From positions 27,247,682-27,311,681 of the forward strand of contig NC_080417.1 in NCBI RefSeq assembly GCF_029873635.1: 64,000 bases of DNA, in the 5' to 3' direction. This document shows positions 11,195-23,689 of the stretch, in pieces; the first letter of the stretch is position 1, and the number at the start of each line of letters is the position of its first letter. This DNA comes from Malania oleifera. Taxonomy: Eukaryota; Streptophyta; Magnoliopsida; Santalales; Ximeniaceae. Under the pieces are notes generated by a model. It made no database searches, was not told where the DNA came from, and saw only the letters and a program-made list of their open reading frames with translations. Both the position numbers and the translations under genes were made by a program.

Positions 11195-13330
11195 GGTTAT
11201 ACTTAATGTAGTCTAAGGCACAAGCTAGTTATTACTTGCAGTCTTTCGTCTCTTTTGTTGAAAATCAGTTTCATATTACTATACAAGCCATACGTACTGA
11301 TAATGGTGCAGAATTTCACATGCTTGATTTTTTTTTATTTCCAAAGGCATTGTTCATCAAAAATCTTATGTCCGTACACCACAACAGAATGGTGTTGTTG
11401 AATGAAAGCATAAAGACATCCTTGTCATGGCTAGATCTCTTCGATTTTAGTCCAATTTACCTCTTCATTTCTAGGGTGAGTGTGTTTTAATTGCAGTTTA
11501 CCTCATTAACAGGTTCCTACTCCAATTCTCAATGACAAATCTCCTTTTGAGATGTTGTTCCATAAAATTCCCTGTTACTCTCTTCTTAGAGTTTTCGGTT
11601 GCCTTTGTTTTGCGTCTACTATTTCACATGGTAGAACCAAATTTGATCTTAGAGCAAAGTCTTGCATATTTGTAGGTTATCCTCATTATGTAAAGCGCTA
11701 TAAATTATATGATCCACACACTCAAAAAATATTCACATCTCGAGATGTTGTGTTTCATGAGCATGTTTTTCCTTTTCATAAATTTTCACATAATCATTCC
11801 CCTGGTTTTCCTCATCCCATTCTACCAAACTGTATGAATTTTCCATCCTCTTCAATTCCCTTTATCAGTTCAAATCCATCCACCTCTGACCCATCTTCCC
11901 ATATTCCAAATATTACATCAGATCCAATTGAAGCTTCTGTTGATTCTCCAATTGATTCCAATACTTCCATTCCCTCTGTTCCTTTAAGAAAGTCTTCCAG
12001 ACAAATTCAATCTCCTTCCTACCTCCAGAATTATCATTGTTCTCTGCCTTCTTTGAAAAATTAGTCCACCTCTGCCATTGTAAAGCTCGGCTTGTGGTCA
12101 AAGGTTTCACACAGCAAGCAGTCTTGGATTACACCGAGACTTTTAGTCCTGTTGCTAAGTTGGTCAGTGTCCGCTGCATCCTATCCATTGTTGCTATTAA
12201 AGGTTGGCAACTCCATCAATTAGATGTCAATAATGCTTTCCTTCATGGAGATCTTCATGAGGAAGTTTATATGCATGTGCCTCCCGGATTTGCTAGCAAG
12301 GGGGAGAATATTGTATGCAAGCTAAACAAGTCTCTTTATGGGCTCAAGCAAGCATCATGACAAATGGTACTCAAAATTATCCACTTCTTTGACAGAATTT
12401 GATTACAAACAGTCACTTGCAGACTATTCCCTCTTCACTAAGGGTAATGGTGAGTCATACACTGCTCTCTTAGTATATATAGATGATGTGATTTTGGTAG
12501 GGAATGATTTGCAAGAGTTTAAGGATTTGACACACTTTCTACATGAGAAATTTAAAATTAAAGATCTAGGAGAATTGAAGTACTTCTTGGGAAGAGGTAG
12601 CAAGGTCTAAAAGAGGCATTTCCATCTGTCAAAGGAAATATGCCTTGGACATTATTAAAGATTCAGGTTATATAGGCTCTAAGGCAGTCAAATTTCCTAT
12701 GGAGCAAAACCTGAAGTTGACTACAGAAGAAGGGGACTTACTTGAAGATCCCATTGCCTACAGAAGATTAATTGGGAGGATGTTGTATCTAACTATTACA
12801 AGGCCAGATCTATCCTATTCGGTTCAAGCTCTAAGTCAGTTCATGGACAAGCCAAGGGTACCTCACTTGACTGCAGCATATCGGGTGCTGAAGTATATCA
12901 AGGCTACTCCTGGTCAAGTCCTGTTCTTCTTAGCTTCTTCAGACATGCATTTGAAGACCTTTTGTAATTCAAATTGGGCAGGTTGCATAGAAACTAGGAA
13001 ATTAGTCATGGGTTATTGTGTTTTCCTGGAAAATTCTTTAGTTTCATGGAAATCCAAGAAATAGAAGACAGTTTCTAGATCATCTGCAGAATCGGAATAT
13101 AGATCCATGACTACTATTGTCTGCGAAGTAAGTTGATTGATTTCATTACTTAAGGATTTAAAGATTGAGCATATAAGGCTAGCCTTAATTTTTTGTGACA
13201 ATCAAGCAGCATTACATATAACTGCTAATCTGGCATTCCATGAGAGAACAAAACATATAAAGATAGACTGTCATATAGTTCGGGAAAAATTACATGTTGG
13301 TGTTATCAAGACTTTGGAAGTTACTTCAGA

Positions 13331-13680
13331 TTTCCTTCCTTTGCTTCATTCCCCCAAACCTGAAACCCTATTGTGGCTATTTCTATTCGGCCTTCAACTA
13401 ACAGCAACAGGAGGTGTTGATTGTTGCGGGCAATGAAGAAATTCGACGTATCACGTTGATGCTGATGACCCCGAATTAGATCTTAAATAATGCTTTTTGC
13501 TCCCGCCTTCTGCCAGCGCTCACCCTAATTTCTACCCATTGGGGTTTATGCCTTTATGGGCTTGCTGTGAAATGGGGGCTTTTTGCTGTGAAAGAAATGA
13601 TTTGAAAAAAAAAAAATTTTCATTTTTTAATATAAAATGTTTAAAAAATTTTAAAATAAATAAATTATATTTTTAAATGA
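13331..13680. other. Unassigned sequence after the copia truncation
   Basis: It starts where the RNase H sense stops. No protein family is recognised. An A-run and AT-rich tract lies at 13600-13675. Confidence 0.4.
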
Positions 13681-14022
13681 ATATTCTGCCAGTGACACGC
13701 TTATTAAACTGCTGAATTTGAATTTACATACCGTTGACAGTTAATAAACAAGTTAATCCGAATTTGAACTTATTTAATTCCGATCCATTTACTAACAACC
13801 TGAAATCAACATTAACCTATTTTACCGCAAGTAAATCTGAATTTGAACTCATTTAATTCCAGCTCATTTACTAACAGCCTCAAATCCGTATTAACCTATT
13901 TTGCTACTCCTGTTTGTAACTAGTATATAAATACTTGCTTTTGTATCTCTCTTTTTCTCTTGGAGATAAGAGATCATTGTTTTAATTTTTCCCTTTTCTT
14001 CATAGAATTTTTTTTTTTAATA
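13680..14022 (+). repeat. Copia-type 5' LTR (left edge approximate) with 79-bp internal duplication
   Basis: A primer-binding-site-like TGTTATCAGAGCC at 14023-14035 marks the right edge of an LTR. It contains a TATA-like TATATAAATACTTG near 13922. A 79-bp block is tandemly duplicated (copies start at 13750 and 13829, running to about 13908). The left boundary is not defined. No second LTR is seen. Confidence 0.6.
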
Positions 14023-14866
14023 TGTTATCAGAGCCATCTGTTCTCTTTGCAGAGAGATAGATTGAGCTTCTCAGAAATCAGCTGCCCTGCCAACTTCCGC
14101 CCTTGCCAATCCATCTTCGATGTGAGCTGGTGAATCAAGAGGAAGCAACTGAGCAAGTCTGCGACCGGAGAAAGAACAACGGATTGTGATTTCAGAGCAA
14201 TTTCTTGAGAATCATCGGAGTCTGAATAATCATGTAGCTCGAGTCGTTGAGGCCGATATAGAGGCTCTGAAACTATGAAATCAGAGAATTCTTCTTTCGG
14301 CGATTGGAGCGTTCATCTTTGAATCGGAAAGGATTTTCGCTAAAGTTTGTACGATTCCATACCGGACGAGCTTTATTTTGATCTGCCTTAATGTTAATAC
14401 AGCTATCAGAATCGCCTCTAAAATACTCACTGTTTTGATTTTCGATTTGGAGCTGCCTTTGTGCAGTAGCAAGAAATAGTCGAATCCTAGATCTTCACAA
14501 TCGGAGTTTTCGACTTTGCTGCTTCAGCGAGAGCAGTGTCGTAGCAGAAGATGTAGCCACAGCAGTTGCCACGAGTACCGATTTGTTCGTTCTTCGGAGC
14601 TGAGAACTCTGATTTTCTAGAAGGCAGTGAGAAATTTCCTAGAGCTTTAGTTTCAGAGCATCATTGTCAAATATGTTATTCATTGTTCCACAAGCTTTAG
14701 TTTCTATGGCTTGTAAAACTTCTCAATCCTCACTATTTTGAATAGATTCAGCTAATCAAATTTCTTCTTCTACGGTAAATAAAGTGATAATGTTTCACAG
14801 TTTTCTTTGCCTCAAGATCAATACCACTAGCTACTTGCCATTCACAAACCACAATGGAATCCACAA
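14023..14866 (+). other. Internal remnant downstream of the copia-type LTR
   Basis: Begins with the primer-binding-site-like sequence. No gag or pol motif is recognised in the following 800 bp. The element is broken off where the minus-strand LTR at 14867 begins. Confidence 0.4.
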
Positions 14867-15301
14867 TGTTAGGAATTTAGGAACAACAATCATACACAAG
14901 TAAAAATAAACACGTAAAATAAGAACATTAGACTTAACGTGGTTACCTATGTCCACGGATCATACCGAATTTCATTATAAGTTGGGAGAAAATACAAGAA
15001 GATGAGACACCACTCAACTCAACCCTTGTCTCACACCTTTCTCTCTCTCTCACCTTCAGCACAATTACTCTCACACTCACTCACATCACATTCACGTACA
15101 CACTTCTCATTATATAAAATGAGATGGTTAGTAAAGGAAGGTATTTTAATGGGATTCAATAGGACGGATTAGCACACCGGCATTCTCACTCTAGCGCATC
15201 AAAGCTAACTTCTTAGCAGCTCATCTTCATCTACAGCTCATCCTCATCAAGGCTCATCAAGACTCATCATCAATACTCTCCATTTTCATTTTAGCTTAGC
15301 A
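14867..15301 (-). repeat. 3' LTR of a minus-strand copia element
   Basis: On the minus strand it starts TGCTAAGCTAAAATG and ends AATTCCTAACA, with a polypurine-like AATTGGGAGAT just upstream (15302-15315). It lies directly downstream of a minus-strand copia RNase H, in the position of its 3' LTR. A TATA-like ATTATATAAAATG lies near 15110. Length is 435 bp. Confidence 0.7.
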
Positions 15302-15359
15302 ATCTCCCAATTAAAGACGGAGACACCATCTTAACTAGAATATAGATAAATGATGTGTT

Positions 15360-16388
15360 CAAATCTATCTTCAAACATGAAAATCAACTGAAGTTGAACA
15401 CAACATCAGCTTCTCTGTAATCACCATCTTTGTCAACATATTTACTGGATTCCTATGACCTTGGATTTTTTCAAATGTCAATACTCCGTCCTCTAACAGA
15501 GATATGACGAAGTGATAACGTAGTCCAATGTGTTTGTTTTCTAGAATGAAATGTAGAGTTCTTTGCCAGATGTATAGTACTCTGATTGTCGTTGTACAAA
15601 ACATTTCTCTCATGCTTTATTTCGAGTTCTATCAATAAAATCTTCTGTATCTGTGACATCCAACTAATAGTTGTTGTACCAATAGTGAACACATATTTGG
15701 TGGTCCTTTTGCGATGATCAATTTCACCAGTAAAATCGGCATCAACATACCCTTGAATTTTCAAATCTCCTTTTATCGAAACATAGATACTTATCAACAA
15801 TGTCACGTAGATATCTCAAGAGATCTACTTCACTGCTTCCCAGTGAGTCTTCCCTGAATTTGACATGAACCTGTAGACAACTCTCATTGCTTGACCAATG
15901 TCTGGTTCGGTACCAACCATGACATATATGAGACTTCCAATGGCTGAGGTGTAAGGTACCTTAGTCATGAAATCCTTCTCTTCATCTTTCTAGGGAGCCT
16001 GATCCTTGGAGAGGCCGAAGTGACGGACCAATGGTGTATTTACGGCTTTGACGTTGCTCATGTTGAATCTCTGTAAAATACGACTAATATACTCCGACTA
16101 AGATAACCACAATGTTCCCTACTGCTTATCTCTGAAGATCCGCATCCCAAGTATCTGCTCTTCTAAACCCAAATTTTTCATGTCAAACTCCTCTAACAAT
16201 TTTTGCTTCAATTTCCTATTCTCTTTTATATCTGGCCCTGTGACTAACATGTCATCGACATATAGTAATAGAATGATATAGTTAGACTGATACTCCTTAA
16301 AGTAGCATCAGTGATTGGCATTGTACTTCTGAAAATCTTTCCTGTGCATAAAGTTGTCAAATTTTCGATTCCATTTTTTGGGAGCTTT
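15360..16388 (-). pseudogene. Copia RT/RNase H fragment (Tork/Tnt1-like)
   Basis: Minus-strand protein sense shows the RT active site YVDDML near 16260, then the linker with IGSLIYVMV near 15930. RNase H follows with GYVDADFTG near 15740, YNDNQSTIHLAKN near 15590 and the C-terminal sense ending in KLMLCSTSV near 15385. There are several stops and frameshifts, and the N-terminal RT, integrase and gag are missing. The fragment is cut on its 5' side by a T-run at 16389, where a LINE-like tail begins. Confidence 0.8.
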
Positions 16389-16548
16389 TTTTTTTTTTAA
16401 TAAAATTGAAAAACTTTATTGATATGCCCTCACTTTTGGTGGAAGAATACCGTGGTTACGAGACAAGTAATTGCAAGATTGTAAATAATGAAAATAAAAC
16501 CCTCCCAAAAACACCACCAACAACCAACCAAACCATGACAACAAATTT
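16389..16548 (-). mobile_element. LINE-like 3' tail fragment
   Basis: On the minus strand the sequence ends ATCAATAAAGTTTTTCAATT followed by an A-run. This is the typical end of a plant L1-type LINE with poly(A). Only about 150 bp are present, with no coding sense. Confidence 0.45.
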
Positions 16549-16860
16549 GAAAACCAAGGTGTAGTCCCAAAAGGGAGGTGAATTGGGTTTAAAATTTTTT
16601 TTTTAATTCCTTTTAAAAATCCTTAACCTCTTTTACTTCTTTTAATGAATTCTTGACTTCTTGTTGGATTTATTCAATACACAACAAATACTTAAGTCTT
16701 TATACAATTCAAAACCACAATTTTTAATCAATTAAGTAACCAATCAATTACCCAATCAACCACAATATCCAAACCAAGATATAAGATTCAGCTTATTACA
16801 AGAATTCAGCTTTTGTTTGTATGTAGCCATGTATATATGATTTGATCCAACCTCTTAAAG
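16549..16860 (-). repeat. SIRE-like LTR 3' fragment
   Basis: On the minus strand it ends CCCAATTCACCTCCCTTTTG, then GGACTACACC and TTGGTTTTCA. This matches the end structure of the SIRE-like LTRs at 24589-26261 and 37808-39928. The upstream part of the LTR is missing. Confidence 0.6.
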
Positions 16861-16899
16861 TAAAGATTGATAATGCAAGTTTGTTGATATAAAGCCCTG

Positions 16900-17797
16900 T
16901 ATTAATAATTTTTCTTTCCCAAAATGAAGCAACGTGAACCCATGGGTACCAAGGATATACCCAAAATACAACTTAGATACCTACGCAACAGGAAACGTAA
17001 AATCACATACATACCAAATCATCCAACTAGCATAATACCAGAGTTTTACTAAAACTGTTATATACATATAAATTTCCCAAAAAGATCAAAAGTGCCCTAG
17101 GGTCTCACCCAAAAATCCATCAGACCCTAGCATATCGACTTAGCCTTCTACCAGGGTAGAATAGTCAACCACTAATGTTGCGGAGCTCTATCCGCTCTCC
17201 TATTTGGGGCTCTTGAAATGTTTATATAGCTAGGGTGAGACACCTCTCACTAAGAGAAATAAACTAATATCAGTGTGTGGTAACATGAGTATTTTCGTGT
17301 TATACATATAATAGTACATAAATCATATCTAGTAAAACCGTTTGTTTCATATCTATTTAAAGCATAATTTATCATAACATGATATAATATACTGAGTTTC
17401 TATACATGAAATCATCATATATAACTATACATGAAATAACACCCTCGATGGATAACTGGGTGGTGTCATGTCTTACTCCCGCATGACTAGGTTGTGCGGC
17501 CCGAAGGCAGGACCTAGTAATGGCTGGCCGACCACGCTAGATCAACATAAGTCTGTAAGTACAATGGGTCTACCTCTCCTAGTCCGGACACCAGAGAGAC
17601 GCCTGCACTACCATAAAACCATATCGACTGCCGATTTCCCACTGCTCCTTACGACAAGTGGTAGCACTAACATATACATGATCGTGATCATATAGTTACG
17701 GTACCATGCTTCGTGAAAGCCTAAACCAAGTCATCCGGGTTCTGCTAAGATATAGCATATTTCCAAATAATGATACATGACTATTTCATAATAAGAT
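16900..17797 (-). repeat. Gypsy-type LTR fragment related to the solo LTR at 50464
   Basis: Shares with 50540-51400, in the same order, GAACCC-GTGGGTACC near 16935, CTCTCCTATTTGGGGCTC near 17197, GGTGAGACACCTCT near 17242, CAGTGTGTGG near 17271 and GGCTGGCCGACCAC near 17522. Neither LTR end is present. Its right edge abuts CACTA transposase sense at about 17800. Confidence 0.7.
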
Positions 17798-17803
17798 TTG
17801 TCT

Positions 17804-18809
17804 CTACTCATTCCTGGACTGAGGGCACCTGGTAATGATATTGATGTTTACCTGCGTCCGTTAATTGACGAGTTGAAAGAATTATGGGAAAAAGGAGTGG
17901 AGACATTTGATGTGGAAACCGAGACAACATTTCGAATGCGCGACCATACGATAAGATATCCCAAGAGGATTGGGAGGTGGTGTGTTGCCATTTCCGCGAC
18001 CCACGCTATCAGGTGATGTGTTTGTATTATAATCACTAATTTTTCACAATGATGTCGCTAATAAATCGTCATTACATCTTCCTTGTAGGCCATATGTGAA
18101 ACAAATGCTGCGAACCACAACAAACTCCATACGACGCATTGCGGTGGATCGAGGTTATTCATAAATCATCGACAGGTAATTACTATATATAAAACTATAT
18201 GACCATTACATGACAAAATACTAATGATGTCTTATATGATAATGTAGCGTGATCGCAAAACTGACGTAGAGGAGCCGCTGCCGAAGCTTTATCAGAGAGC
18301 ACACCAATGGCAATCGGGGGCGTGGTGCGAGGGTGCGCAGGACATACATGTAAGTGAAACAAAAGATTTAGTTTATTACTTGATTCAAAACATCAAAGTT
18401 GTAGTCTTACTTATTCCTTTTTATCATTTTCATGACTGAAATTAGGCACGGATGGTCGAGTTGAGGGATGCACCTATTTTAGAGGGGAGTCAGCACATAA
18501 GAGATTTCGAGTTCACTTCCTAGGTGCTTGGGCAAAGAGTGGGGGGCTAGGTGAAAGGTCTTGGAAGTAGATACATTGCCCCAATAACATCATCATCCAT
18601 GGGTGCGGCGGCTCGTGCAGACATGGAATGAGCGCGTCAAGAGGCCGAGTATCTTGAGTAGGAGATGGCTTGATGGATGTAGATGGTGGAAATGGAGAAC
18701 GCGCAATTGAAAGACAAGATCTCCACCGTTCAAGCCCAGTTGCAAGCCATGATGGAAAGGCAAATGCACCAATCTCGACCAGATGATGCGGGTGGCTCCT
18801 CTGATTAGA
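17804..18809 (+). pseudogene. CACTA (En/Spm) transposase remnant: TNP2 piece joined to a Transposase_24-like piece
   Basis: 17804-17937 encodes LIPGLRAPGNDIDVYLRPLI and the following KELWEKGVETFD, the TNP2 transposase core of CACTA elements. Just after it the sense switches frame to QEDWEVVCCHFRDPRYQ (about 17960-18014), the start of the second CACTA protein (plant Transposase_24/TNPA-like). Exons separated by plausible GT...AG introns follow: about 18090-18175, 18249-18350 and 18445-18809. The last contains VLGQR, GLGSRYIAP and a coiled-coil-like Gln/Glu-rich end. Several hundred codons of TNP2 are missing on both sides of the junction, so this is a deletion derivative with in-frame stops. 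The proteins would have cut and bound element ends; here they are non-functional. Confidence 0.75.
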
Positions 18810-18829
18810 AGGTATGTATGGTACTTATA

Positions 18830-21110
18830 GCTTAACATAGTACTTGTGTAAAAGTATTTTATGATTTTGCTTGTGTTATAATATTGCGATTTTTTCAATG
18901 ATTAACGAATACTCATACTAGTTTAACCTACGTCACTATCTAACTACTGCCCCAAAACTAGGACCACGATCATACCTTGCTGCTATACTAGTCACTATAA
19001 TCCACCATCACTAGCTTGTTGATACTCGTGAGGAACACCGCCTTGACCACTATAATCCACGTCCATCTTTTCCACTGTCAAAACCTTACGTTTCAATCTT
19101 ACAACAGTCTTGAAATATGATATGCTTATTTAAACAGAGGAATTATGAAATGAGCATTCCATATTAAACTAGCTAAAATATTTTTAAACTTCAATTTTAA
19201 AATTAGGACTGCTACTCCCATTGTTGTACGTTATGCTCCCTGCTGCCACTTCCATGAACCATGATTGCAAGTACACAAACTAGCTATTGCAAATGACTTC
19301 ACTTCCGCCAGCATTCTTCCAGATTTATATTGCTCAACCATCTTATAAGTCTCATTTCATTTGCACACACTTTTTGTAAATTGTCATAGAATAGGATAAC
19401 ATATTTGATGAGAACAGAAATACAATACGGAGGACAAAGTATCTTCCTAGAAAGACACAAAATTAAAATAATGTTGAAAAAGTGAAACAAAAATGATCAA
19501 CACTATTAGTGTCAAAGTTAGAATAACGTAATAATCCTCTGAATGTGAAGTTTTGGAAATGTGAAGTGATGAATTGCCTACTGTTAAAGAATGACATGAA
19601 AGAAAGACAAAACAGTTTTGCTGCTATGGTTGGATTTGTTTTGTTGCATGTTTAGTAGGCAGACAAGGGAATTGTGATCTTAACAAATTCAATTGTGGGG
19701 TTAAAGCAGAGCCAATAGATGGATACATTTTCTGGTTGACTGGCATGATCTTGCTATTGCTATAATTGTTTTCATGTTGTCGTTATTTACCTTTGGCTTG
19801 TGTATACCATTTTTGAAAAATTATGCAAAGAAAAATTAAAAGGAAAAATATTTTGCAGGAAAGGCCAAAACTGTCGGTTGTTTGGTCAAAATCACTTGTC
19901 AAGTTAGAAAATATGCAGAAGGGTGTTTTTAACAATTGCACTTCTTTTCAATTAAAGTGTCAAATGATCAAATTAGGTTAAAAGAACTAATTTATCCTAC
20001 GCAAGAGAAGCACTTTATTTATGAAATATATAGGAATGCACAAAACTTACATAGGCACAAGAGCATTGGTGATGAAGTTAACAATGTTTAGTTTTCATTT
20101 CTTCTGTCTCATTATGACAAGACTTAGACATTCCACTCTCTCCCTCTCAAAGCAGCCATTGGGATTTGTTTGATGTTTTCAAGAAATTTGTGAAGAAAAA
20201 GAAGAATATACACATAAAAAAGAACCATGTCTTTCAATAAAATTTAATGACTATAAAAATTATGGGAGAATTATTGCATCTTGTGGTCACTTTACAAATC
20301 AATCAAAAAAGACTAAAATGAGAATCTCTTTACCTTATGTTTGGACACGTCTTGGATTTGAAGTTGTATTGGATTTGAATAAGATGTAATATAAAATCAT
20401 ATTAAAAATTTTCCAAATCCGCTCAAATCAAAGGTCATAATATGAAATCCATGCTCCCAAACGCAACTTTTAATTGATTTTCATTTTACAATTCCTTCTT
20501 CATTTACCTTTTAAGCCATAAAAATGAGTTTGAAATCTGTAAGAAGCACAACAAGTCATCATCCCTTGGGAACCTTGAATTTGGCCTCTTCCTACTTTAT
20601 ATGATTTTTCTTGCTAAATATTTGATAAATTTGGCATCTTCCTGCTTTATATGACTTTTCTTACTAAATATTTTATAAATTATTTAACAACACATATTTC
20701 GTCCATCACTTACGCTTTTAGTTCCTCTAATACAATTTATTAAAAAAAAATATATGAGAGTTATCCCATAGATACTAAACTTTTACATGTTTGTCCTTTT
20801 TTAACTATGAAAGGTTGTGATCTTCAAAAACTCTCATGTATAAACTCATTTTAGATGGCTGCAAGAGATGTGATACGTGAACATAGCTTTATCGTTCATT
20901 TGATTGATCCACAATTCAAGATGCATGAGACCTATCAAATGAGTATTGATAATTTTTTTTTTTTATTTTCTCATAACGGATTTATGCTCGGAAGTATCCT
21001 TTAGCCCATCCTTCCTCCTATTCAAAAAAAGCAGGGGAAAAACAAAAGTGGAAAACAAAAATTATGGCTATTTAAAATTTTTTGTTTATAACATTGTAGA
21101 AGGGCTCAGG
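18830..21110. other. Intergenic or CACTA-internal DNA, no gene seen
   Basis: No open frame with recognisable protein sense. A possible MITE-like piece at about 20335-20465 ends CATGCTCCCAAACGCAAC and resembles 47230-47372, which ends CATGCTCCCAAATGCAGC. The stretch lies between the CACTA transposase remnant and the CACTA 3' end in matching orientation, so part may be the same element's interior. Confidence 0.35.
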
Positions 21111-21179
21111 GTTGAGCTAGGCCTCCTAGTTGAAATGAGCCCAGCCCAACCCATTAATGGTTAGCCATCTGGTCTAGTT

Positions 21180-21620
21180 AGAACAAAGAATCCAATTGAG
21201 TGCAAAAAAAGCAGTGGGTTCCAGACTTGCTGAGGCTAATAGGATGTTTACATCCCAGATAGCCAAATTCAAATACTTGAAAGAAAGTGATAGAAATACA
21301 TCATTCTTCCATGGCCTTATGAGAAGACATGGAAGCAGAAATCATATTTCTTGTATTTGCAAGAGCAACGGTGAACAAACCACCTCTCAGTCTCAAGTGG
21401 TTGGGGAATTCCTAAGATTTTATCATCAGCTTCTGGGTATGGAAGTGATCACTGCTAGGGTTGATAGATCGAGTGTTGGGAATGGCCCCCAGTTAATTGA
21501 TTCTCAAAAAGAGAAATGATAGCTCCCATAGTAGATGAAGAAATTAAAAGGGCATTGTTTAGTTTTGGGGACAAAAAATCACCAAACCTTGATGGTTTTT
21601 CTGCATGTTTTTTTATTCAT
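21180..21620 (+). pseudogene. LINE (plant L1-type) ORF2 fragment
   Basis: Plus-strand sense YLKESDRNTSFFHGLMRRH followed by SRNHISCI matches the segment between endonuclease and RT of plant L1 LINEs. It continues to EEIKRALFSFGDKKSPNLDG, the start of the RT domain, after a stop at 21517. The sense ends at about 21620 where LTR-like sequence begins. The clade differs from the RTE LINE at the left of the window. Confidence 0.75.
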
Positions 21621-21639
21621 TAGTCCTCTCTAAGCAATA

Positions 21640-22680
21640 TCCCCTCACTTAGCCAACAATCCAAATGACCTTGAACCGTCCAATAACTACAGGATACAAA
21701 TCAAATATATGTGTACAAAGAATGCTCACACAAAGAGCTAATTAGTACAACAATTCAGCACAAATATATTTCAATGTAAATCAATATAAAAAGATTGAAG
21801 CTCAATTGAATTTAGATCACCAAATATATCTTCCGAGTATTGAAAGATTCAGACTTTGAAAGCTCTTATTGGGAATTTGGATCAGCACCAATTCAGTAGT
21901 AAAAGTAGGATGAGCACAAGAGAGATTGAGAGCTTGGAGAGTACTTTGAGTGTTGGAAAATTTCTTAGGGTTTTAAAATCATTGGAGATTAGGGCTATTT
22001 ATAGATATTTAAAAGATAATTCCTTGCCCCCCAAGTTTACTTGGAGTAAACATCAAGTTTTCCAAAAGAGTAGTGCCCAAGAAATCTATTTAAAAAATCT
22101 TCCCATTGAATTTTAAAAGTCTATTCGAGTGGTAGTCGCCTGCCACAACCTGGCAGTCGCTTGCCATAGTGAAAACAAAACAACCAGAAGATTGGCAGTT
22201 GCCTAGCTTGACCACCCAGGCACCTGACAAGGTTCAGGTAGTTGCCTGGGACCCTACTGCCTCCCAAGTTTAATTCTTTTAAATTTTGGCAGTCTACTGC
22301 CTATATTGGGCAGTCGCTTGGCTCTTAGAATTTTCCTTATTTGCTTTGAAAACTTTTCTTCCTTTGAGGCCTTTGTTACTTTGATTCAAAAACATATTTT
22401 AAGATCTTTTAAAAATGTGTTTTTTAGTTTCTTTTTATTTATAAGAGCTTCAATTCAATTTGTATTGAAGTTTACATGAAGTACTTACAAAGAGACATCC
22501 TTAAAACTCTAATCTTTTGATTTTCAAGTAAATCCTTATTCTTCCTTGATTATCATTTTCTCCTAAATTATGAGTAACTTATTCTTTCATTTCCTTTCAT
22601 TTATCTCAATTCCCTTCAAAGCTTTTCAAAATGCATCTATCTAAAAGGAGGAGCATGTAATGAAACATGACTCCTATTTT
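21640..22680 (-). repeat. Long LTR-like fragment (minus), fourth LTR family
   Basis: On the minus strand a TATA-like CTATAAATAGCCC (about 21990-22004) is preceded by a cluster of GGCAGTCGCCTGCC-like words at 22128-22318. This is the layout of the U3 regions of the other long LTRs here. Termini were not identified, so boundaries are approximate. Confidence 0.45.
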
Positions 22681-22689
22681 AAGTCCTCT

Positions 22690-23125
22690 CCAATTTTAAG
22701 TCATATGCACATTTTTCCTTCTATTCAACTTATCTGATTTCTCAAAAAATTGTTTTATTTTTTAGGATGACAAACTGATTAAGAAGAATACAAATTAAAT
22801 AGTTAATTAATGAAATTTTTAAAGACGTAATTAAAACCTGCTCGTAAGTACCTAAGCTTATCAAAAGGGCAACAGATGACTCAAATATTAGACATAAATT
22901 TATTTAATTGGATATTAGGATAGAAGGACAGACTAACCTCATGTCCTAAAAAATTAAATCAACTATTTGAAAGGTTTTAAACACCATCATAGAAAAAAAT
23001 TATAAAATAATTTTCATGACTAAACATGCCTAAAAGACTTTAAACACTATCACACAAAAAAAAAAAAGAAGATAAAACAACCTCTTAACTAAAGGTGTCT
23101 CAATCTTAAGATAATAATTACACAT
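22690..23125. other. AT-rich sequence, nothing recognised
   Basis: No coding sense and no repeat ends were recognised in this stretch. Confidence 0.35.
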
Positions 23126-23129
23126 ATGG

Positions 23130-23325
23130 TTAATGAACATTATCAAATTTTCGGTGGCTGATTCAGTTGCTTTGGCATTTTCTATTATTGGTATTCTCTT
23201 CAATTTTTATTGCCATGTTGGTTTCCTGTTTTGGGTCTTCCTGCACTTTTGTATCCTCAGGCCTCTGACTTGAGCTTTGTTTATTAATGAATTCACTCAA
23301 TTTTACCTTTCAAAAAATTAAAAGG
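23130..23325 (+). mobile_element. LINE 3'-end fragment
   Basis: The sequence GCCTCTGACTTGAGC, then TTATTAATGAATTCACTCAA, then an A-rich stretch resembles the 3' UTR ends of plant L1 LINEs. It could be the 3' end of the LINE whose ORF2 fragment is at 21180, with an LTR inserted between them. That link is inference. Confidence 0.45.
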
Positions 23326-23689
23326 TAATTACATATAATATATATAAGTAGTTGCAAGTATAGTTGTGTGTGTATCTTCTCATGATTTATTCAAAGACCC
23401 TTTCATCCCTTCGACTTTATAGGCTACCTTTCAAGTGTGCAACTCAATGGAAATATGTGAACTTAGTGTTTAACTTTAAATAATGACATTATTTTTTTCA
23501 TTATTGATATTACTACCATAAAAATTGAGTAATATGCATGATTATGAAATCTTTGCAAATTTGTTATATCATATAATTATTTTTCCTGATTATACTGAGG
23601 GCCAGCTCTCCATTTGTATACTAATTTTTTTTTAATAATCCTTAATTTGTAGGGTTCATGGCTGTCATAACATCAACATGATGCCATGC

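Larger units (their letters stand above)
6564..13330 (+). mobile_element. Degenerate Ty1/copia element 1 (Ale/Retrofit-like), split by a solo LTR
   Basis: A copia element with a short 5' LTR, a tRNA-Met-type primer-binding site and gag, protease, integrase, RT and RNase H sense in copia order. The middle of integrase is interrupted by a 2.5-kb solo LTR. The N-terminal part of RT is deleted and the 3' LTR is missing: the RNase H sense stops near 13330 and unrelated sequence follows. Short LTRs and the motifs [10 protein letters not shown] and RSSAESEYRSM fit the Ale/Retrofit lineage by memory of the family. Confidence 0.85.
6840..13330 (+). pseudogene. Copia element 1 gag-pol, interrupted and frameshifted
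   Basis: Gag sense begins near 6840 (DNFQTWS at about 6917). A zinc knuckle C-x2-C-x4-H-x4-C (CSHCGLLGHTAEKC) lies near 7589-7630 and the protease motif WIIDTGATDH near 7968. The integrase zinc-binding part (WHYILGH ... CNICPLAK) lies at 8402-8520. Integrase breaks off at TRCTWL (8672) and resumes after the solo LTR at about 11200; it keeps RTDNGAEF and QNGVVE but meets a stop right after that Glu at 11403. Around 12060-12085 the sense jumps from the pre-RT linker straight to KARLVVKGF, so roughly 80-100 codons are deleted. RT keeps LVYIDD near 12470-12487. RNase H runs to about 13330 with stops. It is a dead copy. Confidence 0.85.

Noticed and set aside
16549..17797. One continuous LTR spanning both segments
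   Set aside because: The left part matches SIRE-like LTR ends and the right part matches the gypsy-type LTR at 50464, so they are two different fragments.
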